NCBI GenBank assembly: GCA_025738555.1
Contig: JAOVFP010000015.1
Location: forward strand, 3,162,001-3,226,000
Length of the DNA: 64,000 bases
Direction of reading: 5' to 3'
Origin: Cyathus striatus
Lineage: Eukaryota; Basidiomycota; Agaricomycetes; Agaricales; Nidulariaceae
The notes under the pieces were generated by a model. That model was not told the origin of the DNA, did no database searches, and was given only the letters and a program-made list of their open reading frames with translations. How positions within the stretch are numbered: position 1 is the first letter of the stretch; every line of letters begins with the position of its first letter. The position numbers and the translations under genes are program-made. Positions 1 to 12,007 of this stretch are shown here, one piece after another.

Positions 1-926
1 GCATTGTCGCCTTCCGATGCTGTGGAAATAAAACCGGATGCATTTATTGATGGTGGATCGAAAAGAAAACCTCAAAGGCGTGAAAAACGTCAAAAAGGCT
101 TACCTTTGGATCACTTTCATCCATCTACCAAGATTCAATCACTTTTAGGCGACCTTGTTCAATTTTCAAAGGCAAATCCGCACTCAGTTAATTATGACCC
201 TGCATCTTTGGAGGTACAAATGGTTGATGATCAAGGAAATTACCTTGCTGAAAGTATTGTCAAAACGGTGGTATTGTACGCATATGATTTATATTTTTGC
301 CAGACTATGATATCTGACAATCTTTATAAGTTCGCAGTGGACTAGTATGCTTGATAAGTGAGTGGTCATTATTGTACATCATTTAGTCCACTTACGATGA
401 TGGTATAGAATTGAAGACGCGTTAGAGCTCGCTGGTATTCGCTACGACCGACTTGATGGCACAATGAAACGAGACGACCGTACCCGAGCTATGGATGCCC
501 TCAAATACGATCCGGCATGTGAAGTATTGTTGGTGAGCTTGAAAGCTGGCGGCGTAGGGTTGAACTTGACCGCTGCTCAACGTGTCTATTTAATGGATCC
601 TTACTGGTACGACGGTTCGTCCTTTCTTTTAACTCTATGTATAACTGCGTTCTAGGAATCCGGCAGTTGAGAACCAAGCCGTTGACCGTATTGTAAGTAT
701 TTCGCTACCTAGGGTTTTCTAGGCTCACAATTGTTAGCATCGTCTCGGGCAAACACGACCAGTAACAACTGTTAAGCTCATCATTGAGAATTCTATTGAA
801 GATAGACTTCTCGAGGTACAGAAGAAGAAGACTGAACTTGCTAATATGACCTTGGGGCAAACCACTACCAAGGCAGAACTGTTACAGCGTCGTATGGATG
901 AGCTAGCACAGCTATTTGGTTCTTGA
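1..926 (+). CDS. SNF2-family (RAD5/HLTF-like) helicase, C-terminal part, 5' end outside window
   Basis: This is the C-terminal helicase lobe of a SNF2 ATPase that remodels chromatin or acts in DNA-damage tolerance. The reading frame is open from base 1, so the gene begins upstream. Splicing fits join(<1..275, 331..357, 409..606, 656..692, 738..926). Helicase motif V is visible as SLKAGGVGLNLTAAQRV, followed by LMDPYWNPAVENQAVDRI and motif VI, HRLGQTRPV. The C-terminal tail ends ELLQRRMDELAQLFGS. Exon 2 is only 27 nt and encodes SQWTSMLDK of motif IV, so the splice model is tightly constrained. The N-terminal lobe, and any RING or HIRAN domain that would separate RAD5 from other SNF2 groups, is outside the window, so the subfamily is inferred from the tail. 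Confidence 0.9.
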
Positions 927-1490
927 GATATCATATGGTCTTATATAGTATATACAATAGTTTATATCGCATTTCTATTAGTTCCTGTACTCGCATAAGT
1001 TTTTGACACACTAGTTAGTTACCTTATAAATTTATAGACATCAGTACGTTTAGTGAGATTCGTTCAATGTTGCTAAGTACAAGGGTTGATCACCTTCGTT
1101 TAAGCGGCATTACGCGTGGAAAACGGCGATAAAACCAGGCGCTAATCAACTTGTACCATGCATAGATCGCATAAAAATTTATACGGTCTACATTTACATC
1201 ATAATATATAACATAGAGCAAGTGTTTTTTATGTCGGATGCCTGTACGTCGAGAGTTGGTCAAGTGTACAGATGAGAGGCGCTGTACAACTGAGAGATCA
1301 AACCCTGTATTATCGCTTGATATTAATTACGATGCCAAATGATACTATGCGTTTCATTTTCATACAATTACATTTACAAACATGCGGGTATAGAATCATC
1401 AATCAAAGCATCATTATAATGTATTCAAATTCCCTCTCCTCAAAAAAGGGTTAAGATCAACGCAAGAAAAATGTATGCCTCTAGCCTGAA
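927..1490. other. Convergent intergenic region, no gene seen
   Basis: AT-rich sequence lies between the 3' ends of the helicase (+) and the Zn2Cys6 regulator (-). It must hold both 3' UTRs. I see only short chance reading frames and no tRNA-like fold or repeat. Confidence 0.6.
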
Positions 1491-4400
1491 TCACCAAATC
1501 TGTGGTGCTGGGGGCAAATAATCCTGGGGCAGTAAAAACGCGTTCATTCCATTCTGCGAGAAAGAATTGCCCCCCAAACTTTGATCTGATATCCAAACGG
1601 GCAGCTGCTCATTTGATGTCGTCTCAAATCCTTGCCAGATATGTTCTGCATCTGGTACCATGGTGGGGTGTTGCGAATGTGGGTGATGCACTGCTACATT
1701 GACATGATTGCCATGGACTTGACCTTCTGGGCCGTAGCTGATGTTAAACGATGGAGAGAAATGCTCTGGACCCCTTAGCTGGGACCCTGGAGCTGGAGGA
1801 GGCAACCCACTTGAAGGATCAATAACCATCGCAGACGGTCGTTGTGGATCTCGTGAAGTCTTCGGGGATCTGGATGACGACCCGGCTTTGCGTTTTTTAG
1901 ACCTTTTGAGCATCAACTGGAGAGTTAACGCATATCGTTTTCCGGGAACTAGTCTCAATTAGCTTAGAGTTTCAACCACAACAAACTTAACGCACTTTCC
2001 GACATCAAATTAGCTAAACGCTCAACTTGGTTCCTTATATCAACGATGTCACAGTCATTGGGACTATTAAACCGTTAGATCAGCACTGAGAAAGCGGAGA
2101 GTAGAATACATACAACAAGCGTGCCAAGCGGAGAAGAAACGTGGCAGCAAATGTGGCAGTGGCATGAGTATAGTGAACAGCTGTAGGTAGACTAAGCGCA
2201 ACCCAAAGCCTGTATACGGTAAATGCGCATACCATACTTCATACCTTCCCGGTATGATGGAGAATTAACTGTGATGTCCAATCCTTGCCGAGCTATTTGA
2301 ATGGACCTGATTGCAAGCTCTTTCTGTGCAAGAGGCATCTTTTGTACGTCATCCGGTCCATCAATCCCGCGGAGAGCCGTTGCATTATGAAATAATTCAG
2401 CATGAAGTTGCTGTATCTGCAAACTCTGACGATAAAACGCTGGAAAAGCACTCAGGGGAGTTCTAGGAATTTTTTGCAACTACCCACCTGCATCTTCATA
2501 TTTCTGTGAAAACGCCTGGTCCCAAGTCGCATACCAGCTTCGGAAATGACCATCCGCTATTCGCAAAGCTTCGAAATGCTCATCCTTCACGGGACCCTCA
2601 TACGGAGCCATAGCATTGTGCACCCGTTCTCTGAGAGCCATGAGTTCAACCGTCGACACTAGTCGCATGTCATCTTCAATGGCTAATGGATGTCGCAAGA
2701 GATGGCGACAGTCTTTAATACTTTCGTCATCCTTGAGAACGGCTGGTCGGCCAGTACCATATGACATTCTGTAATATAGCAGTCATAAAGAGGATTAGGT
2801 AGCTGGAGGGGGCATACATACTGGTGCTCAAATAAGTATAGACAAAACCAAGTCCTAGATGCTATAACAAGTTCTCGGTCTTCACTGGGGTCTGTTTTAT
2901 TGGCCATCATTCGTCTGAGAAGTTTAGGCCAAGCTTTGTGTAATGCTAGAGTCACAAAATATTCAGTATAATCAGAATAACGAGTGCTTATATCAGCGTA
3001 CAAAGCTCCATGGCCATACGGACAGCATGTCCACCGCTCAGCCACCCGTTGTCGGACCAACCAGATACAAGTACTGTAATTACGCTTAATTATACAGGTA
3101 ATCGTCAAATAAAAACGAAACCATACTCATAGATTGCACAGCTTCTACGCGCATCACTGGGGTAAATAAGGTCGCGCAAGATATAGCATGCACTTCATCC
3201 AGACAACGCTTGTAGGTTTCGCTGGGCTTTCCTAAAAACTATATTCATATAAAGATCAAGAGGATGTTGGTTATACAATACGTACCTCCACCATCCCTGA
3301 CTCGTGCAGCAACCATACATATACAATCTACGGCAAAAGGGGAACGTTCATGCAGTGCATCGTACGTATCTGTGTTTTCATCGAAGACCGGCCTACAGTT
3401 GATTTAGTATTGGTCTGTCGCTGATTATTACGTGGGGCATACAGAAATGTAGAACAGCCATGATAGAAGCTAGATCACTAAAATAAATAAATAAGCACAT
3501 GAGAGCCAAGTATTACTTACATTCTAAAGAGATCGCGGGCTTCGGATTCTGGAATAATGCTTTTTGTGACCACTAAGGTAAAATCGTAAGTACAAAGCAA
3601 GGACGAGCTAAATAAATATAATACCGTCCGGAAATATGAGAGTAGGCAGCTTGTGACGAATCTTTCTTCTTTTTGAAGGCCTGGACTGTCTTTCAGGAGA
3701 AGGTGTTCGGGTGCGACTATGAGGTTCACTATTCCCATCGCCATTTTCCTGGATTAGGACATACTCAGACTGAGAACAGGGCATGCTCTAAATATGGAAT
3801 ACCTTTGCTGCACGTTGGATGGCAACATCAGCCAATCCACGCAGAACTTCCCAGGGAGCAACTAGCCCGGACGCCGGCAATTCGCCGCTGTCATCATCAT
3901 CTATGTCGGATGAATCAGCGCTAGTAACGTTAGACGTTGGTGCTTGTCTCTTCATGCCAGCTGGATATTTTCCGGCAGCAGCCTTTGAGTGTGGATCTTG
4001 GTAGCGAATTGATGATAAGTTGGCGGGTTGAGGGGGAGGAGGACCCATAGCAGGTAAACTCGAAAAGGGAGGCAAAATAGGGGGTTGTGAAGATTGACTT
4101 CGATGAAAATTTGGTCCTGGCTGCTGATAATTGGCATAAGAAGGAGAAAGCGGATGTGCATCTGCCGGAGGGTGGGGCTGACTAGCAGAGGCGGAAGGGG
4201 GCTGATAATTTTGGGCTGAGATAGAAGAGCGCGGGGGATGCGATGCGGATGTGGGGACATGAACAACGGCACTATGAGAAGACGTAAATGAAGTAGATCC
4301 TGCAGATGGAGAGGGATGCATGTCGTTCACGTGCTGATGACTGGCGGTTGGGGTGGACATTGCTGGGGAATTCATGGTTGGTGATTGGAAGGAAGGTGGA

Positions 4401-4957
4401 TAAGCAGAAGGCGATCTGGCGCTGAACGCGCCTCCGCGTAAATGAGCAACTAATTCGGTTAGTGTATTCTGTATTGTTGTTTGAGTGTGGCGAATATCGG
4501 CAACATGTGCTTCAAGGCTCCGAATACGCCTGGGAGGGTAGCTCGGTCAGTCAAAATCGGGGAATAAGGACGACGACTGACTCCAGCCCAGCTTCACCAG
4601 TAAGAGTAGCCTCTCTTGAAGGCTTTTCAAAAAGACATTCCAGTCCAGTATTGCGACAGCGTCTACAGGGGGGATTATCCGCGCCCTCACAGCGCATTTT
4701 CTGCTTTCTGCATGCATTCTGAGCAAAACGGGAGATAGTGTGAGACACAAGCAGAGGGTATGAGAGCAAAGAGACTGACACAGGCGCCTAGATTGAAAGG
4801 AAAAGAGATATATGAGTAAAGGGGGGTGGGAGGAAAGAGAAGACGAACGAGGAACGCGGTTAAGAGTCTTGACGACAGGTTTTGTTTCGCGCTTTTCCTT
4901 GTCGTCGTCTTCCTGCTTCTTTATTTGCGGGGGAGGGGCTGAGGGGGCAGGATCCAT
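1491..4957 (-). CDS. Fungal Zn2Cys6 transcription factor
   Basis: Binuclear zinc-cluster regulator with a fungal-specific transcription factor middle region. The zinc cluster has Cys at residues 39, 42, 49, 57, 60 and 67 (CNACRKQKMRC, then CRRC and C). It is followed by a short coiled-coil-like stretch (RIRSLEAHVADIRHT) and a long Ser/Pro/Gln-rich linker. The middle homology region contains RPAVLKDDESIKD and related helices. The tail is Lys- and Ser/Pro-rich and ends PAPQIW. First exons: 4957..4849, 4787..4780 (only 8 nt), 4718..4582, 4529 onward. The start at 4957 (MDPAPS) is preferred over an in-frame ATG at 5026 because the acidic/basic N-terminus follows directly. Many short introns split the middle region. 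Target genes cannot be told from sequence. Confidence 0.88.
4780..4787 (-). other. 8-nt microexon of the Zn2Cys6 regulator
   Basis: The exon GCGCCTGT is flanked by ...ctag upstream and gtcagt downstream. It joins exon 1 (phase 1) to exon 3 (phase 0), giving R-A-C then NACRKQK, and so supplies the first zinc-ligand Cys. Both flanking introns are 61 nt. Confidence 0.8.
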
Positions 4958-5384
4958 GGGAGATGGCGGTGGAAGACAAGCAGGAGAGGCAAGACAGAAG
5001 CTGGATGCGGGGAAAGATGGGTTCAACGTCCACGGGACTCACTCCGGCACCAAACACCGACAAGCAACCCTGCGTTGCGGACCCAAATACTTTCGAATAA
5101 CGAGTTTATTATTTTTGAAATTGTAATTTGTATGTAAGTATTCTAGTCCTATCACATCCTATCTCCAGTCCAGCTGCTGAGCCAGCTCTTGGTAAATGCA
5201 CGCTACGTGTCGTATTCAATTTCCGTTTGCCTCCCATGTTTTGTCATCTGATGCCGCCCATTTCATCGATGTTTGGTGGGAATAATTCTAATTATAGCCG
5301 CATTCCGACTCGACGCGTTGCAGCTGCACTTTCACTTTCTGCCAGTTCTACACAGCTCCCATTCAGCATTCCTATTCCTTCCAA
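4958..5384. promoter_or_regulatory. Divergent promoter region
   Basis: This spacer separates the start codons of the Zn2Cys6 regulator (-) and the REEP protein (+), so both promoters should lie here. The several overlapping open frames look like chance frames with no recognisable protein. I could not assign a TATA box or a specific operator. Confidence 0.5.
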
Positions 5385-6179
5385 ATGTTCATGTACATCG
5401 TGTCTCGCTTGCTAACGTGAGTCCTCACTTCACTCCAGCCTCCATCTCTAATCTTTCCTTTCAGCGTTTGGTTTGCTTTTTTGCTCCCCGCTTACACCAC
5501 TGTCAAAGCCCTTTCCTCCAGCCCTCTCGCTGACTCGGAGCTCAGAAAATGGTCCATGTACTGGTCTGTTCTTGCAGTTGTTCTTGCATTTGAGTATGTG
5601 GCAGAGTGGCTTATAAGCTGGTAAATCATCTCTTTTCCTTATCCCCGTCCGTATGCCTTATCACAACCCTCTAAACAGGTTTCCGTTTTATTGGGAACTC
5701 AAGATGCTATTTTATTTGTTCTTATCTCTCCCACAGACTGATGTATGTACCTACGTTACCAATCCTTTCCCTTTACTGCTCATTGCCATCTTTAACAGGG
5801 TTCTACATATGTTTATCTCAACTGCCTCCAACCGTTCTGCGTCAAGCACAGAGAAAAGCTGGATGCAAGCATCCTTGCCATGAGGACTAATGCTGGTCAG
5901 TTCCTCAAAGTAAATATCTTAAAACTTCGTGATATTGCTATGAGGACCTTCAACACGAGTCAACCATCTGGCCTAGTAGCAACTATTGCTGATGGTGAGA
6001 TGACTAAGAACATCTGGAAAGCGTATGGCTCCTCCAGAAATACTCCCAATGGCACTTCAGCACCCCGTCAATTTGTCAACTCCGAATCTCAATCCTCTTC
6101 GCCCAGCTCCTCATTAAGGTCCACTCCGGCAGGTACTGAAAGCACTCCGCCCTCGTTCCCTGTCCCACAACATTTCTGA
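5385..6179 (+). CDS. REEP/YOP1/HVA22 (TB2/DP1) ER-shaping membrane protein
   Basis: Predicted 210-aa reticulon-like hairpin protein that bends and tubulates ER membrane. Exons 5385..5416, 5465..5620, 5679..5742 and 5799..6179 keep frame (633 nt). The start MFMYIVSRLL matches the N-terminus of REEP5/6-type proteins. The TB2/DP1 core is visible as LRKWSMYWSVLAVVLAFEY, then WLISWFPFYWELK and a hydrophobic FYLFLSLPQ segment. It is followed by the amphipathic GSTYVY...LQPF region. The C-terminal tail after about residue 130 is Ser/Thr/Pro-rich and poorly conserved. A second ATG two codons downstream is equally usable. It is divergent from the zinc-cluster regulator with no obvious functional link. 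Confidence 0.9.
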
Positions 6180-6274
6180 CAACGCAAGCTGAATGTTGAC
6201 CGTAAATATATATTGATTATTTTTATAGATAACATTACATCGGTAACTAAAGGGATAGAGCAGTCCTTGGTGTA

Positions 6275-9200
6275 TCAGGTAGAACTAATACGCTGTTTTC
6301 TGAACGCTATTTCGATGTCTGTCTTAGTATAGTCCAGTGACAAATTACTATCTCCGTAGCACTGCGAGATCCTCTCTGAGAATTGTTGTGTCATTTTCAA
6401 CAGCTCGTCTTCACAGGATTTCCATATTCCAACTAACACCGTTCCCGCCGTAATTCCTTCACCTTCTTCCTTCGGTTTCTCAGACGCCTCTGTAAAATGT
6501 TTCTCCACGCGCCTAAAAAGCACATCTACGTGCTTACGCATATCCTTTACTGTGTACTCTTTGATCACTTTTTTCAGTGCAGATTTATTAAAAGCTGCAT
6601 TGGAGTTGATCTCGCTGGCAGGTGTACTCTTTAGTAGTTGGTCAAGGCCTTCAAAATAGTCCTAGGGAATATTCAGATAACTCAGTCATTAAAGAAATTT
6701 GAAATACCTACAATAATCTTTCCAAATGGTCGACGGAAAATTATTTTAATATAAGCACTAAGGTTCTCATCATAGACGGCTTCTGCCTTTTTGGAGAAGG
6801 TGGCAGTAGATACAACATCTAGCTTCGACATTTCTGCAACAAAGTAGTGCATGTTTTCTGGAAACACGTCAGACATAGAGTAACCCGGGTATAAACAGCA
6901 AAAATACCAATCAAAATAACGTGATAATTCAGCTGGCCTTTGTCTTCTCCTTCTCCCTCGAGTTTGGCCATTTGCTTCAGCGAGTCAAACATAGACTGAA
7001 CAATCTTTTCGTAGGCGACATCAACATTGGTGCGAATGTCGAGCCCATCCGCACCAATTAACTGATTCTCAACACGGTTGACATAAACTGGGAAATGTTT
7101 AATGAAATGAACTGCGCCTTTTCGCTTTTTACTTGTGAGTTTCGTTTGCTCGATATCCTTTAGCTGGTCGTTCTGCAACGGAATCAATTAAACTGCCTTG
7201 ATACAACTGCATGAATTACTAACAATATGACGGTCAAACGTAGCTTTCAGGCGCAGGTGTTGTTTACCGAGAACATTGAGAAAGAATTCGTTGTTACGTT
7301 CCTCTGCTTCCGCCTGGAAGCGCTCCAACGTTGCAATCATTCCAATCACCTCTCTTCATAGGCCAGTTGGTTAGTGGCTTTTGGGCCGATTGATGCAGAA
7401 CTTACAAACTATCTCTGGATAAAGCATTATCCACCCATGCTTTTAAGTCGCCTGAGAGGAATCCAAAAATAAGATCCAAGGCCCCTCGAACAAGTTTCAG
7501 TGTAGTTTGGCTCAATCCAGCAGCGCGTGAGGCTTGCCTCCTGAAGTAACTGTCGAGACCCATGTAATCCGCAAACGTGAGCGCAGCGTCATTGATCTGC
7601 AGGAAGTCAGTGATAAAATCGTATTCCTGATATACCTGAGGTGCCAGTTGCTCCAGGATCATTCCGAATACCTTGTCAAACCCTCTTGAATAAGGTATTG
7701 TTTACAGGTTATCGCAATTCACCTCACCTCAGATGCCCGTAGGTCACCAGGAGTACTCTTGTCTTTATCCTTGTTGCGACCTTCTATTGGAGATCGAATA
7801 ATAGTTCCAGCGCGTCGAATACCACTGACGCCTTTTGACGTAGCCGTAATCGGAGCTGCACTGAAGCCTATTTGATCGGTTAGACAATTAGATCATAAAC
7901 GTCGCAGAAGCACTGACTTTGCTCGTTGTCTTCGTCCGCTGTCTTCTTCACCAGCATCATATAGGAGGAAAACAATGTCCTTACTTGAGTACTGTGTAGT
8001 TCGCTTGCAGCCGAGAAATAAGCCTAAAAGTCGTGGGTAAGTACATACAGGGAGGAGAAAATGTAACACTGCACTGACAGCACACAGACGGCCGTAAATG
8101 CTTTCATCCATTTCCTTTAGGTAAAGCATCAATCCTGCATATCTGCCTAAATATGTTTCTATATCCTGGTGCTGGACAATAACAAGCCGACCGCCTGATG
8201 CTTTTGTTAAACCATTTGTGTCGCCAAGAAGTAGTTTAGACTAGGGGCCGTAAGATTTCACTTAAACTGGCCAAGTGTACTGTCGCTTACTTGTGCAGTA
8301 AACATAATTGTTAAGAAGTCGAACATCCTCTTACAAAACTGGGAATTGTGTGTTCGATATTCCTGAAGCCTTTCCATCGTTGCAGCCATGTCTATTCTTG
8401 GTTAGCAGCAGGTTTGAAAATATGTGTTATTAACCGACCTGATTCTCTCCCTGCCTGTAATGCTTTGTAGAGCTCGCTTGCAGCTTCTTCCAAGCGTTGT
8501 ATACTTTGCGACTTCTCAAGAGATTCTTGTGTGAGGGTAACCAACGCGTCTTCGTCAACATGCACTGTCCGCTAGAAATATTTCGTAAGAAGTTCAAGAA
8601 GGAGTTGATTGACCATACCAAAAGATTCTGAAGCTCGGCCAACAGAGCTCGCTGATTCTGTGTTTGGACTTGAAGGCCTCGATTCTGTGATTGAATGAAT
8701 GATATATCATCGCTGACTGCCTATAAATTGATAGTCAAAAGAGAGCCGAGAAAGAACTTGAAAGAATAAGTAAAGTAACTAACACTCAAATGAATCTTGT
8801 AGGACGATATAAGACTATCCATGTTGTCGAGTTCCGCAATTGCTTCATCCATGTATTGCATCACCAAAGATACGCGGTCATCGGATTCTAGGAATGAATG
8901 AACATTCGCCTAACAATAGATGGAGTAATTACATGCGCAGAAATAGATAGAAAAAATAACGAACCTTCTCCAAGGCTGTTAGCTCGTCGACAAGACGAGC
9001 TTCAATCAAATCGACAGCTCCTCTGGTCGTTTTCCTGCCGATTACATCCTCACTGGCCCACTCATATCCCTCGATCATTTCCTCCACACTGGCCAATGTG
9101 GCCTGAGCGTCAGCTTCGTCGTTATCCGCGTCCACTTGGTTATCTAGTGTAGTCCCTGATAGAAGCCGGTCAACTGCTACTTGATTTGTAGGGTCAAAAA

Positions 9201-10374
9201 AGGAAATCCTAGCATTCTGCTCTCTCCGAGCGGAAAGTGTTTCAGTTAATTGAGGAGCATTCCCAGGCCTTGCAGAAATCTTCCGAGGTCTTCCCAATGA
9301 TGTGGGAGATGCTGTTCTCGTTGGCACACTAGAAAGTAAAGTGCTGTCTTGAGAAACATTTTTTGACGATATATCTGATTTTAATGAACTCTGCATGTTT
9401 CCCTGTGGATAAGACGATATTTTGGAGGCCGCATTTGTTATTGCAGAAGAGCTTTGGGCTGCGATTCCATTAGTACTAGTATCATGCAGCTGACGGGATT
9501 TCACAGTTGGGAGACTTCCAGATGCACTAGGAACGGTTATCGATGGAGGTCTATCTTTCTGCAACGAGCTCGCAACCGTATTTGAAGTCGAGTATATACT
9601 AGAAGTAGCTCCAGGCAGGCCATTACGCAGAGGACTTGGAGCAACTGGAGAACCGCGTTGGTAGTTATCGGATTCTTGGGAAGGTGTATGTGGACGAACT
9701 ACGCGAGGAGATCGTGGTGCTGGTGGTGCTGAAACATCATGGATATTCAGTCATAGACACTCGCATATGATTGCTCTGACTGAAGTTTAAGTTTCGATAA
9801 AGGATGAGTAAAGGCAATTATCTTACCACCTGGATCAACATCAGGTACGTGTATTCCTTCTAGATGTAAAGGAGCAGATCCTTGGGTAATCGTATGAAAC
9901 AAACGTATCAATGCCTCCAGAAAGTTGGCCTGATCTATTTGGTTTTCAGTTTGCCATCTATATGTCCTCGAAAGTGTGATATTGAAAGCCAAAGGCTAGT
10001 GAGAACATAGTCAAATCGACAGTCAGCACAGATAAGATCCGCGTACATTGAGTACCTGGATAGCTCGAAGCTCTGCCAACTTCCATGTCTTTCCGACAGA
10101 GAATGTACCGTTGGTATTGAGTTTCGACTTGTGTATGAATCCAGTTCCATTATTGGCCTCTAATTAGGATTCTTTTGTTGGAATAGAACTAGATGTGACA
10201 CGTAGACATGCAAAACATACGAGAAAGGAGTATATATCGCGGCTTCCTCCCTCCACCCTCAGTGCCAGCATCCTCCCAGATTTTAACATGAGAGACGTAA
10301 GTTTCTTCGAGTGACCCGCTTGCATTCCGTTTAGAGAACACGGAGGAGATGATATTCTGTCTTTGATCAGCCAT
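6275..10374 (-). CDS. SEC3: Exocyst complex component SEC3 (EXOC1)
   Basis: Large exocyst subunit that marks the plasma-membrane site for vesicle tethering. The N-terminus (MADQRQNIISSVFSKRN, then YVSHVKIWED and GKTWKLAELRAI) followed by ITLSRTYRWQTENQIDQANF is the Sec3 PIP2-binding PH-like domain. Next comes a long Ser/Thr-rich linker, and then helices with coiled-coil character (EARLVDELTALEKAN, QSQNRGLQVQTQNQRALL). The long C-terminal helical rods include MILEQLAPQVYQEYDFI and HINDQLKDIE, ending KQRISST. The gene is interrupted by many short introns. All parts of the family appear present, so it looks full length. It is divergent from the homeobox gene. Confidence 0.93.
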
Positions 10375-10993
10375 TGTATCTTAGGAAACAAACATCCAAT
10401 GAGTAGTGACCAAGGCGACTTTTCAAGTCACAAGCCAGAATGAGCTTGCTAGACAATATGTGGATAGGACAGATGCGCAGCCGGGACAAGTACTAAGTAT
10501 GCCTACAACCTGTGGGGTCTACTGTACGGGGCCAGCGGAGAGACATCCCCATTGGTTGCCGTCAGCTTGTACATGTTTATTCCAGAAGCATGTTCCCACA
10601 TTCCTAAGCGACATACATAGTATCACACTATGGCTACTGATCACTTCCCTTGTTCTGTGTACTCCAATGCTGGGCTAAAATACAAAGGTTTTGTCTTTAT
10701 TTAGGCATCGTCGAACTATCCCCCGTAACATTGCCTGTCATATTTGCCATGGGCAAGAACAATACCGTTGGCAAGTTAATGCAGCACATATCTTGTCTTC
10801 AATACAAAGACAATTAACTGCCCGGAGGATCTGTCCGTATTCTTGTTCTCGCTTAACTTCTTATTGCTATTTAACGGAGTGCCTGTTCAACGGAATCATA
10901 ATCTGGTTTCCTCTTTTTCTTCTCTCTGAACGCGCTAGACGTCGTTCTCTTATTTCATTCTCGAACAGGTTTCGTCTCGCCCTCACGATTATA
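10375..10993. promoter_or_regulatory. Divergent promoter region between SEC3 and homeobox gene
   Basis: This 619-bp spacer has no convincing gene. The open frame across 10406-10678 has no recognisable protein. The stretch just before 10994 is pyrimidine-rich (tttcctctttttcttctctc), as is common in fungal 5' leaders. Confidence 0.5.
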
Positions 10994-11822
10994 ATGACAA
11001 ATACATCAAAGAATGGTTCACTTGCGTTTCTTGCAGAGCTAGCAACATCTGCAGAAACAAAACGACCAGTTTATGAATCCTCTAATGCTCAACTTGATAC
11101 CAGAACATCCGTCTTCTCCGAATGTCGCTCCCGTGCATGCTGGCCTACCATGGGAGATCTTCATATATCATTTTCCGGGTCGTCCAGTGCTACAGGTACT
11201 CAATCTGGACCACTACGACACTCTAACTCATCGAATCATATCGCACGTGCAGAACCTTCTGCTGCCACCGCAAATCATTATAATACGCGCTCTTCAAAGA
11301 AGAAACCACGCAAAGCGTCTCCTATAACACATAGACGATCTTCACCTCAGCTAAAAACGAAACGCAAAGAACTTATGGATCGTGCAATCAAAATTCCATC
11401 TTTGGATAATTCGCCTGCCAATGACCGGCAGCTTCTCGTGCTTCGCATGGTGTATGACGAAATTACTATGTATCCCAGTGAAGCCTGGATGGTTTTGGTG
11501 GCGGTGATTATCCGCCGGTGAGCATTTACATCTACTGCTGGATTCGTTTTGTATACTAAAAGGATCCAGCGCATTTAAACAGGTAAAGAATTGGTTTTCA
11601 AACGAGCGCCAAAAAAATAAAGTGGGGGAAGTAGTCTCCATTCAAACGGAAGACGGTGAGAGGCTACGTATTCGCCCCGAGGCACTAGCAGTATGTGAAC
11701 AATGGTCGGATCAGTTTTTCGAAGAAGTCGTTATGGTGCATAACTTCAAAATCCTTCGACAGATGCGATGGGAAGCGGATAGGGCGGTCAGTACGCTCAC
11801 AGGAGCGATGCTCCGTTTTTAG
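10994..11822 (+). CDS. Homeobox-domain protein
   Basis: Predicted 258-aa DNA-binding protein with exons 10994..11517 and 11570..11822. The homeodomain lies at about residues 135-193. Helix 1 and loop are in RQLLVLRMVYDEITMYPSEAW, and the recognition helix is QVKNWFSNERQKNK with the diagnostic W-F-x-N-x-R. The single intron falls inside the homeodomain, before helix 3. The N-terminal half is Ser/Thr-rich with a basic stretch (SSKKKPRK) that could be a nuclear signal. The loop spacing is typical (not TALE, no three-residue insertion visible). It is not beside MIP or a partner HD gene, so I do not call it the mating-type locus. It is probably one of the non-mating homeobox regulators of agaricomycetes. 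Confidence 0.82.
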
Positions 11823-12007
11823 AAGAATCAATTACTACATAGCAGGAAGTAAAATGATAATGTATAGTATAACCGCGTAATTACATAGATATAAATTCCC
11901 AGATTATTTCTTACAATGTGTCTGCATGTTTTTCTTGGACATGTAATATATGCTTCTGCAAATATGAAAAGTACACATGCCCACATATCATACATACTTC
12001 CGAGCTA

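Noticed and set aside
4958..5026. Upstream start (MNPSF...) for the Zn2Cys6 regulator
   Set aside because: It adds 23 residues without similarity; the ATG at 4957 gives the family-like N-terminus.
10406..10678. Plus-strand frame before the homeobox gene
   Set aside because: Unrecognisable translation, and lies in the SEC3/homeobox promoter.
10994..11822. Mating-type HD locus
   Set aside because: Only one homeodomain gene is present, with no divergent partner and no MIP or beta-flanking gene nearby.
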